Positions 12,350 to 23,007 of a DNA stretch of 64,000 bases are shown here, one piece after another (position 1 is the first letter of the stretch; each line of letters opens with the position of its first letter). The notes under the pieces are model-generated. The model was given only the letters and a program-made list of their open reading frames with translations, ran no database searches and was not told the origin of the DNA. The translations under genes were made by a program, and so were the position numbers. This DNA is from Macrotrachela quadricornifera (Eukaryota; Rotifera; Eurotatoria; Philodinida; Philodinidae): NCBI GenBank assembly GCA_022393335.1, contig JAJEKB010000243.1:1-64000 (forward strand). The letters are read 5' to 3'.

Positions 12350-13010
12350 TCAAAATACAGATCGCCGAAATTCGATAATTTACATTTCGGCGAAGTATCT
12401 CTTCGGCAATGTTACTATCGACAATGTGTCATTTCGGCAATGTTACTATCAACAATATGTTATCTCGGTAATGTTACTATCGACAATATGTTATGTCAGC
12501 GATGTCACCATTGACAATGTGCATATCGGTGATACTATTTATTGGCGAATTTTATTCTGATTACAAAAGCTAAAATTATTAATTGGACTGAGTTACAAGT
12601 CAAGTTAGTAACTAAGTGAAGTAAGTAACTGCGTCAAGTTAGTAACTGAGTTGAAATATATCAAGTAATGAGGTAAGTATGCTGTTCGTCAAAACTAATA
12701 TCACCGATACTTTTTTCAATTTTTTACCATCGTCGTTTAGATAATCGAAGCTATCAGCAATGCTTTAGAGACAAAACGTAAATAGTTTTCGAGTCTATGA
12801 TAGATATTCAAAAAGTAAGCGCAAAAGATTATCGCGAAAAATTAGATCGTTGGAGTAAATATTGTTAGTAATAAATGATCGCAAATATTCCGCGATGTTT
12901 ATTTTGATCATCTTTATTTCGGTGATATTTTTTTTGATAATGTTCTTTTCGACGTGAGTTTTGACGATTACATTTTTCGATGATCTACCATTCGGCAAAG
13001 AGCATTACAT
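12350..13010. mobile_element. element with subterminal TTCGGC-type repeats
   Basis: A 31-bp unit built on TTCGGCAATGTTACTATCGA recurs about four times at 12401-12530. Related words (CGCCGAAAT, TTTCGGTGATA, CGAAAAATGTAAT) appear in inverted orientation at 12890-13005. Left and right flanks share GTCAAAA-type words in opposite orientation. This is the layout of a non-autonomous DNA element with subterminal repeats at both ends. Exact ends are uncertain. Confidence 0.5.
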
Positions 13011-13598
13011 TCTGCTAGTTGAATTGAACTCAGAATGAAAATCTACATCGAATAGTGTCGATTTTATATGGGATCATTGAGCGAAAAATGCTGATTCTCA
13101 AACATATCACATCAAATCTATTCTGTTGAATTAAGTTTTCTCCGCGTAACTATCAATGCCGTTTTTAAGACTTTTAATTTCACCCTCAAGATGATAAAAT
13201 AGGTAGAACTTAAAATTCGAGTAACTGAGGGCCTTTTCGTATTTTCTCGTCATTATAAAGGATTGTTTCGAGATTTAATTCTCTTCGTTTATTTTATTCA
13301 AACGAAACACACATACACACGTCTCCTCATCACATATCATAGGTTATCTTCAGATATCATACATAAGCATATATATATATATTTATATATTACTTGAAAA
13401 AAGGAAAGAAGGAAAAGGCGTGGAAGATACCTGTGCCTCTCATATAAGATTGTTTTATCCTATAAGCTTAACTGTTGTTGTCTTGAAAACACATGTTATA
13501 TCTGACTGAGAACGCAATATCGTCATATATCTATATTGCTTTATATTATGTTTAGAAACAATAGGATACAAGTGTGAATTACTCACGAAATTTCAACA
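13011..13598. other. upstream region of the two-helix membrane protein gene
   Basis: No gene is seen. A run of alternating TA (13368-13391) and an AT-rich leader precede the ATG at 13599. This probably contains the promoter and 5' UTR, but no defined site can be assigned. Confidence 0.35.
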
Positions 13599-14379
13599 AT
13601 GAAATCTGACTCCGGACGCAAATCTGAACCATCAGTAAGCATCAACATGAGTTCACCGGTAGAAGGAAAAATCTCTGGTCATTGGGGTTCGAATGCTGAA
13701 ATCGCAGCTCCATTGGTTATTGCCAACAACAAGCGTTTACGTAAACCCATGATCATTCTTGGTATTTTTATGACAGTGTGTCTCATAGTCAGTATCGTTC
13801 TGATAGCTGTCTATGCCGTGATGGACAATGTTGTACTTCTTCTCATTGGGTGTTTCTTCATCACATTTTTTTTTGGTTGGAACGATTACAGGTCTCTGTG
13901 TTTATGGTATGCGACGTGTAAGTCGAATCGATAAAGAAGAACATTATACTATACGAATCAATGGGGATCAATGGAGTCGTTACCTTACATACTTTTTCAA
14001 TAAATCTAATCAACCCACAAGTTGTTATCGGTGTGTCGGAGCCTCAGAAAAGCGGTTCGACGAGCTTCGAGAGCGTGGTTTTGGTCACATTATTATTGGT
14101 TCAGATGGAATTATGATTGATGAAATATATTATGTTGCTTACTCAGCCTTTGCTGTTTCAAATGTTCATCTTACAAGTGTAACCAACGAAGAAGGTATTG
14201 CCGATTCTTTAATTCGTGTGCCATTGGTCAGCAGATATCAAAATGAAGTTTACAACAATGTGCCTCTATACAACGTTGATATATTCGTACCACCTGAATT
14301 GCCTCCTGATAAAACAACAGATATTATTGAATTTATTAATTCAAAACGTGGAACTGTAACGGTCTTCAAAAGACGATAA
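13599..14379 (+). CDS. two-helix membrane protein of unknown function, frameshifted at a T homopolymer
   Basis: The first frame (13599-13934) gives a hydrophilic N-terminus of about 50 residues, a first helix (PMIILGIFMTVCLIVSIVLI) and the start of a second helix. The second frame (13828-14379) supplies the end of that helix (LVGTITGLCVYGM) and a soluble domain of about 155 residues ending in VTVFKRR. The switch falls in a T9 run at 13866-13874. A T8 run would restore one frame of about 259 aa with two membrane spans and both termini on the same side. I do not recognise the soluble domain. The likeliest cause is a homopolymer sequencing error, but a real inactivating indel cannot be excluded. 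Confidence 0.65.
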
Positions 14380-15033
14380 ACCATGACAAGTATAACACAA
14401 AAGAAACTCTAACAACACAGAGAGTGCATTTTTTTTTCAGCTTTGCACGAAATTTATTAAAAGAAAAAAAAATACTGTTCAATCTCCTCTTTTCATTTTT
14501 CGATCATTAGACTTATGCTTACTAGCATCATAAAATGGATTCCATGATAAATAAGACCGGAACAAATGCTCTTACAATATTTGCTTCCAAAGTTCATATA
14601 AAGCGGTAATAAACACTGAAACTCACTCTCTCCCGCCCTCACTCTCAACTACTCAGAGAACAAGGGTCTCTAAAGCAACAGCTGTATTATCTATAAAAGG
14701 ATGGGGAGCGTTTACGAACTCATATCGCACAGTGAGGAGCTCTCACATAGGCAGGCGGACATACGAATTTTTGCTCAGAAATGACTTTTCTTTGCTTAAA
14801 AATAACCGTATACTACTCAGAGAATCGTCTTTAAGAAAATAGAAGGCTTTGTCAAAAAAAAAGTTTTCAAAAATATGTTGAGTTATATATTATTCGGCGT
14901 AGTTTAATGTGCTTATTCCAAATATCACCTTACTTTTTCGTCAAAATGTAATATGTATGTCTAAAATCGGATTTCCGGTAAAACCGATCGCTTTCGGCCA
15001 AAATTGACTTTCATGAAAATGACTCTTTTCATA
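14380..15033. other. intergenic, no gene seen
   Basis: Downstream sequence of the two-helix protein gene. ATTAAA at about 14456-14461 could serve as a weak poly(A) signal. The rest leads into the repeat block that begins near 15034. Confidence 0.35.
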
Positions 15034-16270
15034 TATAACCCGATGCAGCTCGACGAGCTGATTCCGAATATCGTTTTCGTTTTTTTTTCAAAAAGTGGTA
15101 TGCATGCTTAAAGCTGAATTTTCGACCAAAAACCATGGTTTTTGGAAAATCTGCTGAATAGCCTAGAAACAATTTCACGAGTTGGCGCCGTATCGTGTGT
15201 ATTGAGCGAAAGAGAAACCAGCGAAACTTTTCAGCGAAAACTATTTTAGTGAAATGTAAATTTCGCGATAATGAAATTCAGCTAAACACGCCATTAGTGA
15301 AAGTAATCTTCGGCGAAAAAATTTGATAGCGAAAAGCAAGATAGCGAAACATAGAATGGCGACAATTTTGACTTCGAACTAAGTAAAGATTATATCGAAC
15401 TTTATTTAAGCAGCAAATTTAAGATATATAAATGTAAAATGATATGAAATTAAAAGCAGAAAAATTAAATAAAAGAGAAACATTTACGCAGATTTCTTCC
15501 CATTTTTAGTAATGAGTGCAGCTAATCCATCAACAAACTTGCCCAGGTCGATGAGGGGTGAGGATGAGAGTATCATTTTTATCTATTTCTTTCTTTCATT
15601 GTTTGCGGTACTTTCTTATCATTTCTTTCGATTTTTTCGATTATTAGTATGTCGAGATTTTTCCGAAGGAGAGATATTGACTTGTAGCAATATTTCTCAC
15701 ATGACGAACCTTGAATATAAATAGCTGATGCGTTTTTGCTGAGTATGTATGAAGTTTTCTTAGAAATAAACTGATAGTATATACACAAGTGAAAATATGG
15801 GTGATAATAATATGATCTAACCGTAAATGCAGGCCATAGCACCAGTGAATGAGTATTATGTATATAAGAATATTTATCAAGAACAAAAGAATAGAATAGA
15901 ATAACAGACCAGTACGTTAAAATGCATACCAGAATAGGAAAACAATAAGATATATTCGTGAATCATTTGATTTAACGAACGAGAGTTACGACTTATACAC
16001 AGCCTGTACTCTGAATCATTGTTACTGATAAATAGTCGAAATTTACTCAAAAAAAATTCGATGAAACAACTCTTGCGATATTGATTTTTGCTACCTTCCA
16101 CATTCGCTAATTTATTTTTCGCTAATCTGCTTTTTCGCTAAAGAGCCGTTCACTCAAAAGACACCATATCATTGGCCCTACTACCAACATTAGAGTACAT
16201 ATGTAGGAGTACCTAATAAAAATTTCACCTCGATCGGACGTTACCTTTCCGTAGGTTTTGCAAAGTCTGA
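15034..16270 (+). repeat. first copy of a direct repeat, split by an inserted element
   Basis: Sequence at 15034-15190 plus 16169-16270 aligns end to end with the uninterrupted copy at about 16335-16580. Shared words include CGATGCAGCTCGA, GATTCCGAATATC and GAGTTGGCGC. The break between the two parts is filled exactly by the element at 15191-16168. Confidence 0.6.
15191..16168. mobile_element. 978-bp element with AGCGAAA subterminal repeats
   Basis: The left end starts TATCGTGTGTATTGAGCGAA; the reverse complement of the right end starts TATGGTGTCTTTTGAGTGAA. Inside the left end the word AGCGAAA or a variant recurs many times (15206-15357). Inside the right end its complement TTTCGCTAA recurs (16103-16142). 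Imperfect flanking copies of about eight bases (TTGGCGCC before, TTGGCCCT after) sit where the intact repeat copy has TTGGCGCT, consistent with a target duplication. No transposase is visible, so it is probably non-autonomous. Confidence 0.65.
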
Positions 16271-16334
16271 AACGGCAGGGTTTCGGGTCTGAATCTACTG
16301 TTAAACTGGGTCAAACATTTCTTTAAAAACTATT

Positions 16335-16580
16335 ATATGCGTATGATTCGATGCAGCTCGATGAGGTGATTCCGAATATCACCGTAGTCTTTCTTCAAAA
16401 CATGAGCGTCAAAAACTGGATTTACAGCCAGAGACCTCGAATTTTTGGGCGCCATCTAAAACAGCCTAGGAAAGGTTTCATGAGTTGGCGCTAGTACCAT
16501 AGTTAGAATATATATCCAGGAGTTTGTGGTAAAAATACACGCTTGAACAAACGTTATCTCTTTGTAGGGTTTACAATATA
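16335..16580 (+). repeat. second, intact copy of the direct repeat
   Basis: Matches the split copy at 15034-15190 plus 16169-16270 and shows what the pre-insertion sequence looked like. No coding function is seen; the short plus-strand frame at 16590-16796 just after it is not convincing. Confidence 0.55.
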
Positions 16581-16869
16581 CAGAACGGTATGTTTTCAGA
16601 TAGGATTTGGGGCTCGAGATTTTTCGTTTTCTACTCTATTATAAATTCAATTTGGATCAGTTTTTTTTACATAAGACCCACCTATGAGGAAGCTTTTGTG
16701 ATATCGTTTGCTTGTACAATATTGTTTCATATTGCCAAGCGAATTCATTTTGTTAAGATGAAATCACGACTAATACTTGTCAGAATCCTGGACTGATATA
16801 ATACAGACTTATAAATTTATAATCATACGAACGAATCATATAGATATCCTGCTGAAATTTGAAACACTA

Positions 16870-17950
16870 AAAACAATTCTTGATACAATCTGTTCAACAT
16901 CTTGAACAGATAAAGAATAGCTTTTGTAAGACCATACATTTTTGTTGTACAAAAATAACTTAGCAGGTTCTCGAAGGTATTTGGAGCAGGATCCTATTTT
17001 ATCTTGCTTTGTTTTAGTATAGTATCTAGCTCATAGAATTTAGATCCAAGATTCTGACAAATCCTTACAAGATCCTTTAAAGATAATGATAATGCAAACA
17101 TAGAGTCTAATCTTTTAACTAGCTCATTTTAAATATCATGAAGATCCTGTACAGATCTTTACAGGAATTTAATGAACATTTTGTGGTAATCCTTCCTCAG
17201 ATATTATCAAGATTTGGAACAGGAGCACATATGAATCTTGTCAAGATCCTAATAATGAGATCGAAGATATCTCATAAATAAATATTTGAAAAGATCCTTA
17301 CAGATTCTTCTTAATTTCTTACCAAGATTCTTTTAATACTTAATATTTCTAAAGTTAAGTTTGGACTGTTTTTTTGGCAGGATCTTGATGTAATTCTGAA
17401 GAAATTAATAATAGCATATTCTGATGATGCCAACTGAGAAATCGATCTAGATCCCATCTGGAACTTGGCAGGACTTTGTATGCATATATATATGTATCTG
17501 AACAGAGCGTCTTTTCTTGTCAGGATCTTTTTCTGATCTATCTTCATTTCCTGAAAAGATTGTGCGGTACGTTTATTCAACGAATCTGGGTAAAAGCTTG
17601 GGCAAATCTTGTTGTAACATTATCTCAATATTCCTGCTAAGATTCTAAACAAGATCGTAGAGAAATCATGAAAGGATCTTGCTTTGTCAATCCATCAAAA
17701 TAATCCGAGCAAAAACCTAAAAAAATCCTGATTGACATTGTGTTGGACCGTGATATATCTTGTGGAAAGGAAAATACCAGGATCTAAAACAGGATTCTGG
17801 GTGAAACTTAATGGGATCATGTAATAAAAAAAACACAAGAAATTGCTAGAGGATCATTAGTTAAAATTGGCAAGATCCTGTAAGATTAGGATCCTGAAGA
17901 AACTTGACAGGATTTCTCAAGAAACGATCAAGATTAAAACTAGGGATAAT
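16870..17950. repeat. degenerate array of AAGATCCTG / CAGGATCTT words
   Basis: Over about 1 kb the octamer-like word AAGATCCT(G), its complement CAGGATCTT and one-base variants recur every few tens of bases, in both orientations (for example near 16988, 17083, 17140, 17240, 17380, 17520, 17670, 17780, 17875, 17890). Spacing is irregular, so it is not a simple minisatellite. No gene is visible in it. Confidence 0.6.
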
Positions 17951-19620
17951 AGGAACGATTAGAATGAAAAAAAGAACATATTGTAGAGTCGAGGCTTCCT
18001 CGAATGGAGATGCGTGTGAAATTCTTTCCTTCTAAAGAATCTACCGCTCTCAGAAGTTTATATTCTTGACAATAAAAAATAGGACAAATACGGATGTAAA
18101 CCAACGACTTTACTGGTGACTATGGCAGCTAAGAAACTTTTTAATATAAAAGATAAACTGATCATATATAGCATTCTTATCAAAAATTAAGTAAAAGAAA
18201 TGATAGGAAAAGGTTCTTCGTGACAACAACGGTGGTGGACACATTTATGCGCTACAATTCTCTATGAACAGCGTCTCTGTTTTTTTTACTAATCACCACT
18301 GATCATAACGGTTCAGCCACTCGAGAAACATTTGTTCTTTAGAAAATATAGAGAGAACGATATTTTTCACTTTACATGACCAAGACATAGAAGGTTATAT
18401 TTAACCTTCCTCTTTATAAATTATTAGAGAAAAGAAACGTTTTCCCTGACAAGGACAAATTTGCCAGGAAAATGAAAAAAATTGCTTCTTATTTTCATAC
18501 TGGTATAGAAAAGAGTGATTTGTCGTTTTTTTTAAATTTTTTTCACATTTTTATAGATAAGAGCCTAGCAAACTTACACTGGCTGTTTGGTACCTTTCTT
18601 CTGTGAATAATGTGAATACAGAAGATATATTCTTTTATAAAACTTGACCAAAGATAACCAGGAATAGGTAATTACGTATCTAAGGTTTGTTTTTTATTAA
18701 TTCGATATTAATGAATGGAGAGACATAGTTTGCTGGTAGCTCGAAAAGAACATTTTTACGAGAAAGAGATGAACGAGTTCAGAGACGAATGTTCTTTTTT
18801 AACCAAACAATATAATAACTTCTCGAACATTCTTTCTTAATAAGAAATTGAATTTACAATGTTTTTCTACTTTGCTATTCCTTCTTTTACATTGTTGCTT
18901 TTTTATGTTTTCCTTCTACAGTTGCCGTTTTGATGTTTTTTTTTTCCTTCTTCCTTTTTCCATTCATTCGTCTATTTGCATTGAAGTGGGAAAAACGCAG
19001 TGGAATGCACTTATTTAAACAGCATCAATATAAATTAGTAAACATAAACCACATCAAAACAGTACACGACAAGGACACCATATTCAGCTTGCCATATATA
19101 TTTACAGGTAATGTGATGTAGGATATATATTCGAGAGACGTGTCCATATTTCATGAAATCGGAATTCTTGAAATACTTTAAACCGCAAAAAGGGTGAGGA
19201 TAAGGTTGAAAAACTCGACGTGTTGGTTTCTTTCACTATTCTGAATAACACTGTCCCTTGCCTTTTTGAAGTGTATAAAGTGGTTGAAATGGAAGGATTC
19301 TAGAAACTTCATCGGTTCCTTGAGTTCTTATAGTTTCGTGGGCTCCTCAGGTTTTTTATATTTAAACAATTTTATGAATATAATTAGTTACTTCCGCTTC
19401 TTGTATATTATTAGTATTGTTTGATGAATTCAGAATTCGGATTTTACGGAATTTGGACACTAGTGAATGAATGCTACTTTATTCGCTATTGTATATTAAT
19501 GATATTTCGATTTTGAAAATATCATTAATATACCCATGAAGTAAAGAAACATCGATTGAAACTTTTCTGTTTATAGATTTGACTATTGATCTATTTTACA
19601 ATTCACATAGTCAAACAAGA
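17951..19620. other. intergenic, no gene; one small palindrome
   Basis: No supported gene. 19491-19533 is a short hairpin: GTATATTAATGATATTT, an 8-base loop and its near-perfect reverse complement. The sequence just before 19621 probably holds the promoter of the small spliced gene. Confidence 0.4.
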
Positions 19621-21467
19621 ATGTCAGGACGACTCGGTAAGTGTATATATATAGGATGTCCAAAAAGTCACTAGAGTAGATAGAAAAACTTGAATATATC
19701 CATTACGACTCGATCAAACAGTTTTATTTTCTGTACCAAGGATAGAGGCATGGCTACACTCCAAACCCATGCCAACAAGGTTCATGAGAATCTTTGTTAA
19801 GTATCACTATCGAGCTCAACAAGCAAATTTTAGTCTTTTACAGGTACAAAAAAAACAACATACAGAGTAGTAAAAAAGTTGCTATACTGAAAAAAATTGA
19901 ATATTTATATTGCATCTCGTGCAAACGAGCTGACTTTTCTACTATGAAGAGGGGCATGTTCACGCTCCAAATTCATATGAATATGGACAATGAGAAGCTT
20001 TTGTTAAGTATATTGTTTTTTCTTTCTATTCATGAAGAAGTAAAATTTGAGGATCAAGATGCATAGTGATACTTAACAAAGGTTCTCACGAATCTTGTTC
20101 ACATGGATTTGGAGTATTACTATGCCTCTATTCTCGATAAAAAAAATTAACCCTTTTAGTCGAGTTATAGTGAATATATTCAAATTCTACTATCTACTCT
20201 AGTAACTTTCTGCACACTCTACATATTCTGCAGACTAATAGCTTATTACCTTCTGTATCACATATTTACAAAAGTCATGTGTTAAAATAAAATTTAAGCA
20301 ACAATTGAGCAAAGACAAGATACATATTGTTTCAAAGTATGTTATTCGAGTTTTTTAAAAGATGTCAGTTTGTTAGATGATGAAAGTGACGCGTTTCCAA
20401 TTTTTTTTTGTGGTTTTTCTTGATTTTCGTGAGATGAAAGTTTTGTTAATTAATGATGTATTTTTATCGATTATGCAGGAATTAGTGATCTAAAACCACG
20501 TGACAGAGATGCTCACTTATTCAAAGTTATGTTAGACAAGGAAGGTAGGAGTTCATTTGATTTCTCGTATACAAAGTAGAGTGTTTTGATGCTTTATTTT
20601 TAGCAAATATTCGTACAAGTAAGCAAAGATCATTATTCCTTAGTTTCTCTCCATTCATATATATATGCTTTGTAGATGATGCTCGTGATCAGAAGCATGA
20701 AAGCAATTCCTCATTCATGGATAATGATTCCGATGATGGTAACGATGATCGATGTTCTCCAGATGGTGTTTGTACTCCAGTTGATGTTTGTACTCCAGTT
20801 GATGTTTGTACTCCAGATGATGATTGTACTCCAGATGAGTACAGAGGGAATAGAGATAATAGCCGTTCAAACAGAATTATTCCACCTCCTGTTAGAGCTC
20901 AACCCTATTCAGCAAGTGCTGAAGCTCGCTCGACAGCGACGACTCAAAAAAGTGTTCGTACACCAAATGAAGTTAGTTCGGATAAGTAAGTTGATTGTGA
21001 TTATGAAGACATATATCTCTTGTCAGCAGCTCGAAATAACAAACATGTCAATTCTCTTGTTATTGGTTAGATCAGTTTGCTTCTTGTGAGCTAGGTTCTT
21101 ACATAAATACATGTAACAAGAGTAGCAAATACATTCTTTAAAATAATCGCACATGATAGTAAGAACTTCAGGAGTTTTTATTATACATTGAAAGACTAGA
21201 ATTCGAGCATAGTGACTGAAACAAAGGTTTCGAGAAGTGCTCCCTCTATGAAGTGGTTCTTTTCGGATTTCTGTTATATAGATCTCTTAATAAACAACTT
21301 TCGAATGATCGTAAGTCACCTAACAGAGTCGTCGAGTAAGTATCCTCTGATACAAACCATCGACTATAACTTATCTTATGTCTTTTTACAGCAACGTTCT
21401 CGATGGTAAACCTTCAAAAGAACCAAACCAACAGATGAATATGGTAACAGAACAAGATCAGAAATAG
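19621..21467 (+). CDS. small spliced gene, hydrophilic protein with a CTPVDV hexapeptide repeat
   Basis: Exon model: 19621-19636, 20479-20544, 20604-20618, 20676-20985, 21392-21467. All splice sites are GT-AG, phases agree (1, 1, 1, 2), and the total is 161 codons including TAG (160 aa). Exon 3 is a 15-nt microexon. The protein starts MSGRLGISDLKPRDRDAHLF, is acidic after residue 45 (DNDSDDGNDD), then carries about four copies of CTPVDV/CTPDDD encoded by an 18-bp tandem repeat (20767-20838), and ends in a polar Ser/Thr/Gln-rich tail. There is no signal peptide or membrane helix. I do not recognise a domain, and the repeat suggests a disordered protein. Intron 1 (842 bp) contains a mariner-related MITE. 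If exon 4 were not spliced at 20986, a stop follows at once (AAG TAA), so intron retention would truncate the tail. Confidence 0.65.
19654..20219. mobile_element. mariner-related MITE inside an intron
   Basis: Inverted repeats of about 155 bp: the left arm begins GGATGTCCAAAAAGTCACTA and the right arm's complement begins GAGTGTGCAGAAAGTTACTA. TA lies just outside both ends (19652-19653 and 20220-20221). A further diverged copy of arm sequence lies inside (about 19880-20010). It sits in intron 1 of the small gene starting at 19621 and does not disturb the splice sites. Confidence 0.7.
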
Positions 21468-21529
21468 CTGACGATTTTTCTTAAGAACCGGTTATTCAGC
21501 ATTTTAAAACAAGTTCAATAAAATATACA

Positions 21530-22320
21530 CTTCATGTCACTAGGCTTCGCAGTCGTCTTATTTTTCAATAAATTTTTCTATATGCCAGAAGAATTGAAGA
21601 TGTTTTGAAAAAACCAGCACATTTCCATTAAAAAACATGCTTTGACAAATAGTCACATAATCATGGTGTTTATGGAAACAAACAGCAACGAGTCTGTCCA
21701 GAAAAAAGATGGCCGTGGATACTTTAACAATCGTTCAAGAGCGAAACGAGCTTTTAAACATTATTGGACACATAGCCATGCTAGTTTTGATTGGTACTTC
21801 TCCTGACCAATCAGGTCATTTTTTGATATCATTCAAAGGAAGCATGCTCCACTCACCATAGTTCGACGAAATAAGTTTGCTCCGAAAAATTTATTTTACA
21901 TTCTTTTTAAATTAGCTAATCCTCTTTTCATTCATCATGTTGAACGTGGAAAAACTATCGATCATCAAAAATTGTTTGCAACCTGTTATGCAAGAAGTTA
22001 AGAAACAAAGGTCTCTCTCAGTTACTCATGCTATCAAATTTCATCGTGATAACGCAAAAGTACATATTTATAAACATGTCCTCGATTATCGCGATACAGA
22101 AGAAGTTATCATAGTACTACAATCATCCAATTTTTCAGATCTATCTCTGTACGATTTTTGGTTATTCGACTTAATCAATTTAATTCCAAACCGATACATC
22201 ACACTATAACTGACTTCATGTAGTCTTTGAATAAAGAAGAGTATAGAAAAAAGTTTGATTAATGGATTCAAAGTAGATAACCAAGACTATTACTTTGAAC
22301 ATATAATGAAATAAAAACTT
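21530..22320 (+). pseudogene. mariner-family transposase fossil
   Basis: Fragments in shifting frames resemble a mariner-type transposase. The frame at 21937-22209 shows KFHRDNAKVH, the second catalytic Asp region, followed about 35 residues later by DLSLYDFWLFDLI, equivalent to the third acidic site. Upstream pieces (about 21680-21800) read like the middle of the same protein. Stops and frameshifts break it throughout. Terminal repeats were not resolved, although CTTTTTGAGACCCCTA at about 22618-22633 looks like a mariner end. Confidence 0.6.
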
Positions 22321-23007
22321 CTTAAACTTGTTTATGTATTTTCGATTTTTGGGTGTGCTAATAAGAATAAACGATCATATTTCAGAAGAGGTGAAAAAAA
22401 AAGAATAAAGAAAAGAGTATATATTAAAGACAATATGAACTTTTGTAATTGTTACACATGTTAAGCATACTTGTCCTATTAGGAGTTTGTTGTTATGACG
22501 GCAACTGAAATATGATCATATAACATAGAAAGATATCTTTTTTTTTCTCTATCATCGTATGTAAAAAGAAATTTTTATCAAACTTAATATGTGCTACTAA
22601 AATGTCGTTGCCACTACTTTTTGAGACCCCTATGTAATAATCAATTTAGAAACATATTTAACCTTTGAACCTGACACACACACACGCATAAACTATTTTT
22701 CATATGATCCTCTCTACAGTCGAGGGAATAATTTTTCTTTCGTACCGTTGTGTCTTTAATCTTTGTTAAAGTCTTAGCTGTTTGGAAACAGAACGAATAT
22801 AATCATTGATGAAAATAAGAAGAGAAAGGAGAAACTGTCTGCCTCTAACTTTGATATATAAATAAATATTTTCTACTCTAGATCTTATTCAGATAAGAGT
22901 ATATAAATGAAAATTGATATAGAATAAATTTACGTAAGTTTATCTCATCGCAATATAACTATATAAAGTACTTTTATCTTTTACCTAGGTTAGAATAGTT
23001 GGTGAAA
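22321..23007. repeat. intergenic, contains one solo end of the CTCGACTGTAG repeat family
   Basis: At 22660-22738 the complement of a repeat end seen again at 33551, 34110, 34425 and 39225 is present: its complement reads TTCCCTCGACTGTAGAG, then a TCATATGAAAAATAGTTT word and a GTCAGGTTCAAAGGT word. No partner end was found near it. The rest is probably the promoter of the glycoside-hydrolase-like gene. Confidence 0.5.

Noticed and set aside
12401..12530. Possible CRISPR-like array because of a 31-bp repeat
   Set aside because: Units are contiguous with no spacers and diverged; the context is eukaryotic.
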